The position numbers and the translations under genes are program-made. The notes under the pieces are model-generated. The model was not told the DNA's origin. It worked only from the letters and a program-made list of their open reading frames with translations, and made no database searches. 64,000 nt of DNA from Ardenticatenaceae bacterium (lineage in GTDB: Bacteria; Chloroflexota; Anaerolineae; Promineifilales; Promineifilaceae): assembly GCA_020634395.1 (NCBI GenBank), contig JACKBU010000026.1, positions 1-64,000 on the forward strand. Direction: 5' to 3'. Position 1 is the first letter of the stretch. Each line of letters opens with the position of its first letter. Positions 9,130 to 17,818 of the stretch are shown in pieces.

Positions 9130-9430
9130 GGTCACGATTGATTGGTACATCGCGCTCAGCGTCATCCTGTTTACCATCGGATCTCTGGGGGTGCTGCTGC
9201 GCCGTAATGCCATCATCATCTTCATGTCGGTGGAGATGATGCTTAATTCGGCGAATCTGGCCTTTGTGGCCTTCGCGCGCTATCTGGGTGATTTAGATGG
9301 CCAGGTGTTGGTGTTTTTTGTGATTACGGTGGCGGCGGCTGAGGTCGCCGTAGGGTTGGCACTAATCGTAGCCATTTTCCGCACCAAAAAGAGCATCAAC
9401 ATCGACGATATGAATTTGTTAAAGGGATAG
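9122..9430 (+). CDS. nuoK: NADH-quinone oxidoreductase subunit K
   Basis: 102-residue three-helix antiporter-like membrane subunit. The two membrane-buried glutamates of the family are visible, in S-V-E-M-M-L-N (helix 2) and A-A-A-E-V-A-V-G-L (helix 3). I set the start at ATG 9122 (M-P-E-V-T-I-D-W-Y), inside the end of nuoJ. A longer in-frame opening from 9095 would add a basic nuoJ-shadow peptide that does not belong to the family. Confidence 0.95.
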   Translation: MPEVTIDWYIALSVILFTIGSLGVLLRRNAIIIFMSVEMMLNSANLAFVAFARYLGDLDGQVLVFFVITVAAAEVAVGLALIVAIFRTKKSINIDDMNLLKG

Positions 9431-9437
9431 CCCAGTT

Positions 9438-11657
9438 ATGAATGCGTATGGATTAGCTCCCTTGCTGTTACTCTTTCCGGCTGTCGGCGTGTTGTTTAAT
9501 GGGCTGTTCGGTCGGCGGTTTGTGGAGGCAGATGCCAAAGTGGGCGAGCGCTGGTCGGGTTGGTTTGCCAGCCTGATGGCCATTAGTTCGTTTGTTGTTG
9601 CGGTACTGTTGTTCTTCACCTTGCAGACGAATGAGTTTCACCCGGTGGTTGTGCCCATCATGGACTGGATTTCGATTCCGGCGGCCGATTTTTACGTCCC
9701 GTGGGCCATTCGTGTAGATACTTTGTCTGTGACGATGATGCTGGTCGTGACAGGCGTGGGGTCGCTCATTCACATTTACGCCATCGGCTACATGCACGGT
9801 GACCCCAATTTCTCGCGCTTTTTTACTTATTTCAGTCTGTTTATCTTTTTTATGCTGATTTTGGTGTCTGGCAGCACATACCTGGTTCTGTTTGTGGGCT
9901 GGGAAGGTGTGGGGCTTTGCTCGTTCTTGCTGATTAGCTTTTGGTTTGATCGGAAGAATGCGGCGGGCAAGGCAATGAATGCCGACGCTGGCCGAAAGGC
10001 GTTTATCGTCAACCGTGTGGGCGACTTTGGCATGGTGCTGGCGATGTTCTTGATGGCCTGGACGTTCCGGTCGTTGGAGTTTGATACGGTATTTGAAACG
10101 GCCGTTGAAATGTTTAAGACCAACCATATCGTGCAGTTCGGTCTCTTCTCCGCGCCGATAAGCGTCGTCATCACGGCCATCACCGCCCTGTTCTTGTTGG
10201 GGGCCACCGGTAAATCGGCGCAGATCCCATTGTACGTCTGGCTGCCCGACGCTATGGCCGGCCCGACACCTGTTTCTGCTCTCATCCACGCCGCCACGAT
10301 GGTCACATCCGGCATCTACCTGATTGTGCGCAGCAACGTGTTGTTTGAGATTGCCCGAGAAAGCGGCCCCGTGATTTTTGGTGTGATTTCTACACCCGAT
10401 CTGGTGGCGCTTATCGGCGCATCAACAGGTTTGTTAGCTGGTCTGATCGCCTTCACTCAGTTCGACATCAAAAAAGTTCTGGCCTATTCCACTGTTAGCC
10501 AGCTTGGTTTTATGATCGCTGCCGCAGGCATGGGAGCTTATGTAGCCGCCATGTTCCATTTGGTGGCACATGCATTCTTCAAAGCGCTGCTTTTCCTTGG
10601 CTCCGGTTCGGTCATTCACGGCATGGAGCATGGTCACCATCACCTTCTGCACGATCACAGCCATGCCGAGGATCACGAAGCCGTGTTCGATCCGCAAGAC
10701 ATGCGCACGATGGGCGGGCTGCGGCACAGGATGCCGGTTACATTTTGGACTTACTTGATCGGCGCGTTGGCCCTCTCCGGTATCCCGCCACTGGCCGGAT
10801 TCTGGTCAAAGGACGAAATCCTGGCGCACGCCAATGAGCATGCTCAAGTCGTATACGTGGTTTTGGCGCTTGCGGCCGTTTGCACTGCCTTTTACATGGG
10901 CCGCCAACTGCACCTCACTTTCTTTGGGGCGCCGCGGCATGCCGCCGCCGAGCATGCACAGGAAAGCTCTCGCTTAATGACTGTGCCGTTAATCGCACTG
11001 GCTGCTCTTGCAGCGGTAGGCGGTTTATTGAACTTACCGTTTCTAACCACTCGTATGGCCGAAGCGAATCACCACCATCCGGCCGGTGTTTTTGTAGGAT
11101 TAGAAAGCTGGTTAGAGCATTCCATCGCCGCGTTTGAGTTAACGGAAGCGGGTACTATCCACCTGCCTCACACGCCTATTGTTTTATCGCCAGTCGTGGC
11201 GGGAATATCGACGTTGCTGGCCTTGGTGGCTTTGGGCGGTGCTTTTTACATTTATCGTAACAAGCCAGAAACGGCCGCGGATCCGGATCCGCTGCAAAGG
11301 ATAAAACCCTTGTGGTGGTTCCGCATTCTGCCGCTGGAAACCTTTTACATGAAATTTGTCGTGCCCCCATTCAAGTGGCTGGCTGACTGGTTGGCCTTTG
11401 CTGTGGACTGGAACTTCTGGCACGACTTTGTCCACAACAACATTATCCGTGACATGTTTGTGAGTTTTGCTACGTTCCTGGCGGATGTGTTTGATAAGTT
11501 TGGTGTTGATGGCACGGTGAACGGCATCGGAAGCTTGACTAAGGGATTGGCTGGAGCCATTCGCCGTACACAGACTGGTTTTGCCCGTACCTATGCCCTG
11601 GGGGTATTCCTGGGAGCAGTTGCTCTTTTAGTGTACTTCTTATGGGTGCTTTACTAG
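9438..11657 (+). CDS. nuoL: NADH-quinone oxidoreductase subunit L, with a His-rich loop
   Basis: 739-residue proton-pumping antiporter-like subunit with a long C-terminal lateral helix. Family signatures include W-E-G-V-G-L-C-S-F-L-L-I near residue 155, L-P-D-A-M-A-G-P-T-P-V-S-A-L-I-H-A-A-T-M near 269, and H-L-V-A-H-A-F-F-K-A-L-L-F-L near 374. Between that helix and the conserved D-M-R-T-M-G-G-L lies a loop with nine histidines in twenty residues (H394, 398, 400-402, 405, 407, 409, 413), which usual NuoL proteins lack or have much shorter. Only one iterated palindrome (10098) occurs, in a variable loop. Confidence 0.96.
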   Translation: MNAYGLAPLLLLFPAVGVLFNGLFGRRFVEADAKVGERWSGWFASLMAISSFVVAVLLFFTLQTNEFHPVVVPIMDWISIPAADFYVPWAIRVDTLSVTMMLVVTGVGSLIHIYAIGYMHGDPNFSRFFTYFSLFIFFMLILVSGSTYLVLFVGWEGVGLCSFLLISFWFDRKNAAGKAMNADAGRKAFIVNRVGDFGMVLAMFLMAWTFRSLEFDTVFETAVEMFKTNHIVQFGLFSAPISVVITAITALFLLGATGKSAQIPLYVWLPDAMAGPTPVSALIHAATMVTSGIYLIVRSNVLFEIARESGPVIFGVISTPDLVALIGASTGLLAGLIAFTQFDIKKVLAYSTVSQLGFMIAAAGMGAYVAAMFHLVAHAFFKALLFLGSGSVIHGMEHGHHHLLHDHSHAEDHEAVFDPQDMRTMGGLRHRMPVTFWTYLIGALALSGIPPLAGFWSKDEILAHANEHAQVVYVVLALAAVCTAFYMGRQLHLTFFGAPRHAAAEHAQESSRLMTVPLIALAALAAVGGLLNLPFLTTRMAEANHHHPAGVFVGLESWLEHSIAAFELTEAGTIHLPHTPIVLSPVVAGISTLLALVALGGAFYIYRNKPETAADPDPLQRIKPLWWFRILPLETFYMKFVVPPFKWLADWLAFAVDWNFWHDFVHNNIIRDMFVSFATFLADVFDKFGVDGTVNGIGSLTKGLAGAIRRTQTGFARTYALGVFLGAVALLVYFLWVLY

Positions 11658-11698
11658 CCGACGGCTGCTAGCTGATAAATAGGGATTTTGGAGAAGCA

Positions 11699-13207
11699 AT
11701 GAGCATTTTACTAAGCGTTTTAGTTTTCTTCCCGGTATTGGGGGTATTGGCTATTCTCCTGGCCGATCGTGGAAAGGGGGAGTCGGACAATCTGATCAGG
11801 TGGATTGCCCTGGTGACCAGTCTGATCACATTGGTGATTTCGGTGATTGTGCTGGCGAGTTATAATCCGGCCGTTTCTGGCTTGCAGCTTGTCGATCGCG
11901 TCCCGTGGATTCCCGCCTGGGGCATTCAATACTTCCTGGGCATCGATGGCCTGAGCATTTTAATGGTACTGCTAACCGCATTTATCAGCGTGATTGCCAT
12001 CGCTGCCTCCTGGTCGGCTATCGATAAGCAGGTTAAAGCCTACTACACTTTTATGTTATTGATGGAAGTAGGCATGATGGGAGTCTTTCTAGCTCAGGAT
12101 TTATTCTTGTTTTACATTTTCTGGGAATTCACTCTCATTCCCATGTACTTCCTGATCGGTATCTGGGGCGGAACCGAGCGGGTTTATGCCTCCATCAAGT
12201 TCTTCCTCTACACGATGGCTGGCTCGCTGCTGATGCTGCTGGCGATCCTCTACATGGGCATTACCAACGGCACATTCTCCGTGCCTGATTTGATTGCCGG
12301 GCGGGCCGCTTTTGCCGATGCGCAGCACATTCTGTTCCTTGGTTTTGCCATTGCTTTCGCTATTAAAGTGCCGGTGTTCCCCTTCCATTCCTGGCTGCCG
12401 GATGCCCACACCCAGGCCCCTACGGCCGGTTCCATTATCCTGGCCGGCGTGCTGCTGAAGATGGGTACGTATGGCTTTGTGCGCTTTAATCTGCCCCTGT
12501 TCCCGCAGGCCTCGTTTGATTATGCGCCGGCTATTGCTGTGCTGGCGATTATCGGGATCATTTATGGGGCCATCGTCTCTTTCCCGCAGAAAGACGTGAA
12601 GAAGTTGGTGGCTTATTCCAGTATCAGCCATTTAGGTTTTGTGATGCTGGGCATCTTCTCTCTGAATACCGCCGGCATCCAGGGCGGCATTCTGCAAGGT
12701 GTAAATCACGGTTTATCGACGGGCGCGTTATTCTTCCTGGTTGGGGTGATTTATGAACAGCGCCACACGCGCCTGATGTCGGAGTTTGGCGGCTTGTGGA
12801 AAGCCATTCCGCTGTTTTCGGTGCTGTCGTTGATTGTGGTGCTTTCTAGCATGGGGCTGCCGGGTTTGAATGGTTTCGTGGGCGAGTTTACCATTTTGCT
12901 GGGGTCGATGGGGGCGGAATCGCTGGGCACGCATCCGTGGATTTACACGGCTTTTGCCGCTTCGGGGGTAATTCTGGCGGCCGTTTACCTGTTGTGGATG
13001 TTCCAAAATGTGTTTATGGGGCCGCTGGATAATCCTAAAAATGAAGCTCTACGCGATGTGAATCGGCGCGAACTGGTCATTTTCCTGGCTTTTCTGGTTT
13101 TCATTGTCTGGATTGGCATTGCGCCGTCTGGTTATTTTAACCTGATGGATAGCTCGGTGTCGCGTCTGGTCAACGACATCAGCGCTACGGTGATGGTAGG
13201 TCAGTAG
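11699..13207 (+). CDS. nuoM: NADH-quinone oxidoreductase subunit M
   Basis: 502-residue antiporter-like proton-pumping subunit. Signatures visible are F-Y-I-F-W-E-F-T-L-I-P-M-Y near residue 139 with the essential membrane glutamate, F-P-F-H-S-W-L-P-D-A-H-T-Q-A-P near 227, and K-K-L-V-A-Y-S-S-I-S-H-L-G near 300. A strong GGAGAAG ribosome-binding site precedes ATG 11699. The gene contains no ACGGCCGT. An intrinsic terminator follows directly, so this is probably the end of the main nuo transcript although nuoN lies 3 kb further on. Confidence 0.97.
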   Translation: MSILLSVLVFFPVLGVLAILLADRGKGESDNLIRWIALVTSLITLVISVIVLASYNPAVSGLQLVDRVPWIPAWGIQYFLGIDGLSILMVLLTAFISVIAIAASWSAIDKQVKAYYTFMLLMEVGMMGVFLAQDLFLFYIFWEFTLIPMYFLIGIWGGTERVYASIKFFLYTMAGSLLMLLAILYMGITNGTFSVPDLIAGRAAFADAQHILFLGFAIAFAIKVPVFPFHSWLPDAHTQAPTAGSIILAGVLLKMGTYGFVRFNLPLFPQASFDYAPAIAVLAIIGIIYGAIVSFPQKDVKKLVAYSSISHLGFVMLGIFSLNTAGIQGGILQGVNHGLSTGALFFLVGVIYEQRHTRLMSEFGGLWKAIPLFSVLSLIVVLSSMGLPGLNGFVGEFTILLGSMGAESLGTHPWIYTAFAASGVILAAVYLLWMFQNVFMGPLDNPKNEALRDVNRRELVIFLAFLVFIVWIGIAPSGYFNLMDSSVSRLVNDISATVMVGQ

Positions 13208-13241
13208 CAGTTTGGCTTAGCAGTTACCTGTCGATTTTTTG

Positions 13242-13289
13242 AGCGGTTCTGGTTCAGGCGTGTATTGTAGGACCGGAACCGCTTTTTTT
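13242..13289 (+). terminator. Intrinsic terminator after nuoM
   Basis: An arm beginning AGCGGTTCTGG pairs with the arm ending CCGGAACCGCT (about 14 pairs including two G-U), with a loop of about 20 bases, then seven T (13283-13289). It ends four bases before the start codon of the next gene, so it lies where a 5' leader would normally be. Confidence 0.85.
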
Positions 13290-13293
13290 GAGG

Positions 13294-14112
13294 ATGGCCA
13301 AAGTATATTTCGTTCATATTAGCGACACGCACATTGGGCCAACGGCCGTTTCCCCCGATCATCATGGCGTTTTTCCCTGGCCCTGCGCTGATCGGCTGGT
13401 AGACATGATCAACCACCTGCCGGTGCAGCCGGATTTTGTTATCCACACAGGTGATGTAGCCTACGACGCGGATCCGGCGGCCTACGAACTGGCTGCCGTT
13501 ACCTTTGCCCGCCTCACCATGCCCATTTACTATGTCAACGGCAATCATGATGGCGTCGCCTTGCTTCGAGAGGGCCTGCCGATGGGGCCCAAAACCGACC
13601 TCAGCGACGATCCCGATACGCTGTCTTACGCTTTTGAAGTAAAAGGCGAGCGCTTTTTGGTGCTGGATACGCGCGGCCCGGACGATATTGACCCGCAGGG
13701 GTTGCTCTCTGAGGCGCAGTTGGCCGTGGCCCGTGCCGAAGCACAGCCGGACGGTCCGCCGCTGACGATTTTTATGCATCACCCGATCTGGCCGCTGAAT
13801 TCGGAGTGGATGGACGCGAATATGCTGGTGCAAAACGGCCGTCTTCTCCACTCTATTCTCCTCCCAGCGCGCGGCCGACTGCGGGCTGTGTTTCACGGCC
13901 ATGTCCACCAGCCTATGCAAACCCTGCGGGATGGCATCCTCTACAGCAGTGTTGCCAGCGCGTACACCCAGTTCGCCGCCTGGCCCGGTGAGGTCACCGT
14001 GCACCACGCCTTTGAAGATGACCCCGGCTTTTCCTTTGTCCATTTGCTGCCGGGACAAACAATCATCCACCAACATACCTTTTCCCGGCCGGAAGGGAGG
14101 TCGGTTAAATGA
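13294..14112 (+). CDS. Metallophosphoesterase, CpdA/Icc-like cyclic nucleotide phosphodiesterase family
   Basis: 272-residue calcineurin-like phosphoesterase. All metal and catalytic motifs are present in order: I-S-D-T-H-I-G at residues 9-15, G-D-V-A-Y-D near 55, G-N-H-D near 84, H-H-P-I near 160 and G-H-V-H-Q near 203. This order is that of class III cyclic-nucleotide phosphodiesterases; the actual substrate is unknown. The first motif is so close to the N terminus that ATG 13294 must be right, yet the T-run of an intrinsic terminator ends only four bases earlier. The stop overlaps the ATG of the molybdopterin gene (ATGA), so these two form one unit inserted into the nuo cluster. Two ACGGCCGT palindromes occur. 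Confidence 0.86.
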   Translation: MAKVYFVHISDTHIGPTAVSPDHHGVFPWPCADRLVDMINHLPVQPDFVIHTGDVAYDADPAAYELAAVTFARLTMPIYYVNGNHDGVALLREGLPMGPKTDLSDDPDTLSYAFEVKGERFLVLDTRGPDDIDPQGLLSEAQLAVARAEAQPDGPPLTIFMHHPIWPLNSEWMDANMLVQNGRLLHSILLPARGRLRAVFHGHVHQPMQTLRDGILYSSVASAYTQFAAWPGEVTVHHAFEDDPGFSFVHLLPGQTIIHQHTFSRPEGRSVK

Positions 14113-16172
14113 CACTGCTTAAAGTTCGCGGCGCTTGCCCCCACGATTGTCCTGATACCTGCGGCCTGATCACCGAGGTGGAAAACGGCCGTGCCGTCAA
14201 TTTCTATGGCGATCCTGACCATCCCATTACGCAGGGCTGGTTGTGCGCCAAAGTACGGCCGTATCTCGACCACGTCTACCACCCCGACCGGCTGACGCAG
14301 CCGCTGCGCCGGGTTGGTCCAAAGGGCAGCGGGCAGTGGCAGCCCATCACCTGGGGCGAGGCCATGGGCGAGATTGGGGCGCGCTGGCGGGCCATCATCG
14401 CCGAGTATGGCGCAGCGGCTATTTTGCCGTACAGCTACAGCGGCACGCTGGGCCTGGTGCAGATGAGCGTGTGCAACGGCCGTTTCTGGAACCGTTTGGG
14501 CGCCAGCCGCTTAGAACGTTCCATTTGCGGCGCGGCGGCCGAGTTTGCCGTGGAAGCGACGCTGGGCGCGCGCCGCACGCCGCGTTATGAAGATGTGGCC
14601 CACAGCAAGCTGGTTATCGTCTGGGGCCATAACCCGGTCAGCACCGCACCCCATTTCATGCCCCATTTGAAGGATGCACAGCGCAGCGGCACGCAGTTAG
14701 TGGTGATCGATCCACGCCGCACGCGCACGGCCAAAGGTGCAGACTGGCACATCGCGCCCAAACCGAACACCGATGGCGCATTGGCCCTGGGATTGGCCCA
14801 CGTCATCGTGGCCGAAGGGCTGCACGATGAGGCGTGGCTGGCCGCGCATACCGCCGGCTGGCCAGAGCTGCGCGCCCGCCTGGCCGATTATCCCCCGGAC
14901 CGCGTGGCCGCCATCACCGGGGTAGCAGAGGCCGACATTGTCAAACTGGCGCGACTGTACGCTACCACGCAGCCGGCGCTCATCAAAATCGCCGATGGGC
15001 TGCAGCGCCACCTGAACGGCGGGCAAACCGTGCGCGCCATTTGCGCCTTGCCGGCGCTGACCGGGCAGTATGGGCGACGCGGCGGCGGATTGGCGTATTC
15101 GGCCAGCGGCTATTTGCAATGGGATAGCGCCGCGCTGAATAAATGGGCAGAGTGCCCGCCGCCGGCGCGTGCGGTGAACATGAACCGGCTGGGCGCCGCG
15201 CTGCTGGGCGAAGTGTCTGATCCGCCCATCCAGGCGCTGTACGTGTTTGGCTCCAATCCGGCAGCGATTGCCCCGAATGCGGGGCAGGTAGTGGCCGGAT
15301 TGCAGCGCGAGGATTTATTTACGGTGGTGCATGAACTGTTTATGACGGACACGGCCGTGTACGCTGACATCGTTTTGCCCGCCACCTCGCAGCTCGAACA
15401 CGCAGATTTACATAAAGCTTACGGCCATACTGTGCTGGCCTACAACACCCCGGCTATTCCGCCGTTGGGCGAGAGCAAAAGCAACTGGGAAGTCATGGGC
15501 CTGTTGGCGCGGGAAATGGGTTTGACGGAACCGTGGCTGTACCAGCGCGCCGATGAGGTGATTGACGAGGTGCTGCAGGCCACGGCCGTTACGAATCCCG
15601 CCCTGGCCGATATTACTCTTGACCGCCTGAAAGCCGAGGGTTCGATTGAACTGCATTATGAGCCGGACGTGCCGTTTGCCGACGGCCGTTTCCCCACCGC
15701 CAGCGGCAAAGTGGAGCTGTACAGCCAGCTCATGGCCGATTTGGGCCTGGACCCGCTGCCGGGTTACGCCGTGCGCGAGGATGACGGGGGCAACGACGGC
15801 CGGTTTGCCCCTGAAGAAGCGCTAAATTTGCTTACCGGCGCGGCCCATCATTTTGTTACCAGCAGCTTTGCCAACCAGCCCGGCCTGCTGGCCCGCGAAG
15901 GCGAGCCGTGCGTGGAAATCCACCCGGACGACGCGGCGCGGCGCGGGATTGGGCAGGGCGAGATGGTGGTGGTGGAAAACGGCCGTGGCTGGTGCGAACT
16001 TAGAGCCATCGTCACGGATGCGGTGCGGCCGGGTGTGCTGGCCTCGCCAAAGGGAAGATGGGGGCAGTTGGGAAACGGCCGTAACGTGAACTGGACCACG
16101 CCCGATGCCCTGGGCGACATGGCCGGCCAGAGCACCTTTCATAGTAACCGCGTGTGGGTAAGGAAGGTTTGA
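14109..16172 (+). CDS. Molybdopterin oxidoreductase (DMSO reductase/formate dehydrogenase superfamily), cytoplasmic
   Basis: 687-residue protein with an N-terminal [4Fe-4S] motif G-A-C-P-H-D-C-P-D-T-C-G and a fourth Cys in G-W-L-C-A-K, followed by molybdopterin oxidoreductase and dinucleotide-binding domains. E-L-F-M-T-D-T-A-V-Y-A-D-I-V-L-P near residue 410 and a C-terminal segment L-L-T-G-A-A-H-H-F complete the family pattern. No twin-arginine signal is visible, so it probably acts in the cytoplasm. The substrate cannot be told. It overlaps the phosphodiesterase gene by four bases and separates nuoM from nuoN. A role linked to NuoG-like electron input is only inference. It carries eight ACGGCCGT palindromes, far denser than the nuo membrane genes. 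Confidence 0.85.
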   Translation: MTLLKVRGACPHDCPDTCGLITEVENGRAVNFYGDPDHPITQGWLCAKVRPYLDHVYHPDRLTQPLRRVGPKGSGQWQPITWGEAMGEIGARWRAIIAEYGAAAILPYSYSGTLGLVQMSVCNGRFWNRLGASRLERSICGAAAEFAVEATLGARRTPRYEDVAHSKLVIVWGHNPVSTAPHFMPHLKDAQRSGTQLVVIDPRRTRTAKGADWHIAPKPNTDGALALGLAHVIVAEGLHDEAWLAAHTAGWPELRARLADYPPDRVAAITGVAEADIVKLARLYATTQPALIKIADGLQRHLNGGQTVRAICALPALTGQYGRRGGGLAYSASGYLQWDSAALNKWAECPPPARAVNMNRLGAALLGEVSDPPIQALYVFGSNPAAIAPNAGQVVAGLQREDLFTVVHELFMTDTAVYADIVLPATSQLEHADLHKAYGHTVLAYNTPAIPPLGESKSNWEVMGLLAREMGLTEPWLYQRADEVIDEVLQATAVTNPALADITLDRLKAEGSIELHYEPDVPFADGRFPTASGKVELYSQLMADLGLDPLPGYAVREDDGGNDGRFAPEEALNLLTGAAHHFVTSSFANQPGLLAREGEPCVEIHPDDAARRGIGQGEMVVVENGRGWCELRAIVTDAVRPGVLASPKGRWGQLGNGRNVNWTTPDALGDMAGQSTFHSNRVWVRKV

Positions 16173-16269
16173 TGGTTCGTGGGATTTGTTGAATTGAGTC
16201 CGAACCCACCAACTTTCCAACTTTGTGGTATCATCGTGAAATTAAGAGCAAGCAAAAAGGTTGACTGCT

Positions 16270-17739
16270 ATGTTTGAAGCGCCTGCAATTGATTGGTATG
16301 TGATTTTACCGTTTGTTATCGTCGCGGGATGGGGTGTCCTGCTGATGTTTGTGGACTTGTTTGTGTCTGATGAGCAGCACACGTGGGCACCGTGGCTGGC
16401 GATTATCGGGTTGTTTGCTGCGCTGGTGGTCAGTGTGACCCAGTGGAATAACGGCGGCGAGACATTTACGGCCGTGGGCAGCACGCCGATGGTGGTGGTG
16501 GACAACTACGCCGTCTTTCTCAACGTTACCCTGATCCTGGCCGGAATCTTCAGCCTGCTTATTTCCATCAATTTCCTGGAAGGGCAGGCGCTGGACAAGC
16601 CGGAATACTACATGCTCCTGCTTTTCTCGTTGAGCGGCATGATGCTGATGGGTATGGCCAACGACCTGATTTTGATCTTTGTGGCCCTCGAATTGCTATC
16701 CATCCCACTTTACATTTTGTCGGGTTTTGCCTGGCCTAAACTCAAATCAGAGGAATCGGCGATGAAGTACTTTTTGCTCGGCGCCTTTTCCTCTGGGGTG
16801 TTTGTCTTTGGCATTGCGCTGACCTATGGCGCTACTGGCACTACTTCCCTCCCTCAGATTTTTCAGCAGATTAACGTGAGTACCGCCCTGGGAATTGGCG
16901 CCATCGCTTTTTTGTTAGTTGGATTGGCCTTCAAAGTGGCAGCCGCACCTTTCCATATGTGGACCCCCGACGTTTATGAAGGCGCGCCTACAACGGCGAC
17001 GGCCTTTATGTCGGTGGGGGCCAAGGTGGCTGGTTTTGCTGCTTTGCTGCGCATTGTGATGGTGGCGTTTCCCCACGTGGGAGATGCCTGGGTGGGCGCT
17101 GTGGCCATCCTGGCGACGCTGACGCTCATTGTGGGGAACGTGGCGGCTATTGCCCAGTCCAACATTAAGCGGATGCTGGCTTACTCCAGCATTGCCCACG
17201 CTGGTTACATATTGATCGCCGTGGCGGCCAGCGCCAACAGCCCCGATGGGGTGAGCGCGGCACTGTTTTACATGTTTGCCTATCTGTTTAGCAACCTGGG
17301 GGCATTTGCTATCGTCATCGCCATGGAGAAGAATGACGACCAGGGAACCGCGCTGGACGATTACAAAGGCCTGTGGAAGCGCAGTCCGGCAATGGCTCTG
17401 GCGATGGCTGTGTTTATGCTTTCGCTGGCCGGCATCCCGCCGACGGCCGGATTTGTGGGCAAGCTGTATGTGTTCCGCGCGGCCGTGGAAGCGAACCTGA
17501 TCTGGCTGGCAGTGGTAGGTGTAATTACGGCCGTTATCTCCGCTTTTTACTACCTGCGGGTGGTTTACCTGATGTTCATGTATGAAGGGGAAGCGCAGAT
17601 TGAGGCCAAACCGGCGCTGCGCACGGCCGTGGTGATCATGGTTCTGGCCGTCCTGCTAATTGGCGTCCTGCCTGGGACGTGGTTTACTCTGGCCCAGGAG
17701 GCGGGTTTGCGAGGAATGCAGCTGCTGGCCGGCGGTTAA
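16270..17739 (+). CDS. nuoN: NADH-quinone oxidoreductase subunit N
   Basis: 489-residue antiporter-like proton-pumping subunit. Family motifs include F-V-A-L-E-L-L-S-I-P-L-Y near residue 139 (membrane glutamate), K-V-A-A-A-P-F-H-M-W-T-P-D-V-Y-E-G-A-P near 222 and I-K-R-M-L-A-Y-S-S-I-A-H-A-G-Y near 298. ATG 16270 is preferred to a TTG at 16261 because AAAAAGG lies about nine bases before the ATG. It is cut off from the rest of the operon by a terminator and two unrelated genes but is otherwise complete. A strong terminator follows. Confidence 0.96.
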   Translation: MFEAPAIDWYVILPFVIVAGWGVLLMFVDLFVSDEQHTWAPWLAIIGLFAALVVSVTQWNNGGETFTAVGSTPMVVVDNYAVFLNVTLILAGIFSLLISINFLEGQALDKPEYYMLLLFSLSGMMLMGMANDLILIFVALELLSIPLYILSGFAWPKLKSEESAMKYFLLGAFSSGVFVFGIALTYGATGTTSLPQIFQQINVSTALGIGAIAFLLVGLAFKVAAAPFHMWTPDVYEGAPTTATAFMSVGAKVAGFAALLRIVMVAFPHVGDAWVGAVAILATLTLIVGNVAAIAQSNIKRMLAYSSIAHAGYILIAVAASANSPDGVSAALFYMFAYLFSNLGAFAIVIAMEKNDDQGTALDDYKGLWKRSPAMALAMAVFMLSLAGIPPTAGFVGKLYVFRAAVEANLIWLAVVGVITAVISAFYYLRVVYLMFMYEGEAQIEAKPALRTAVVIMVLAVLLIGVLPGTWFTLAQEAGLRGMQLLAGG

Positions 17740-17767
17740 CCATCCGCAACGTTTACGAATAAGAGGG

Positions 17768-17804
17768 AACAGCCAACGGTTGATAAAGCCGTTGGCTGTT
17801 TTTT
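17768..17804 (+). terminator. Intrinsic terminator after nuoN
   Basis: A perfect 12-bp stem, AACAGCCAACGG paired with CCGTTGGCTGTT, with a 9-base loop and a run of T. It lies between nuoN and the convergent DUF72 gene and may serve both strands, since the other strand also has A/T-rich flanks. Confidence 0.93.
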
Positions 17805-17818
17805 GTAGGTGCAGTTAG

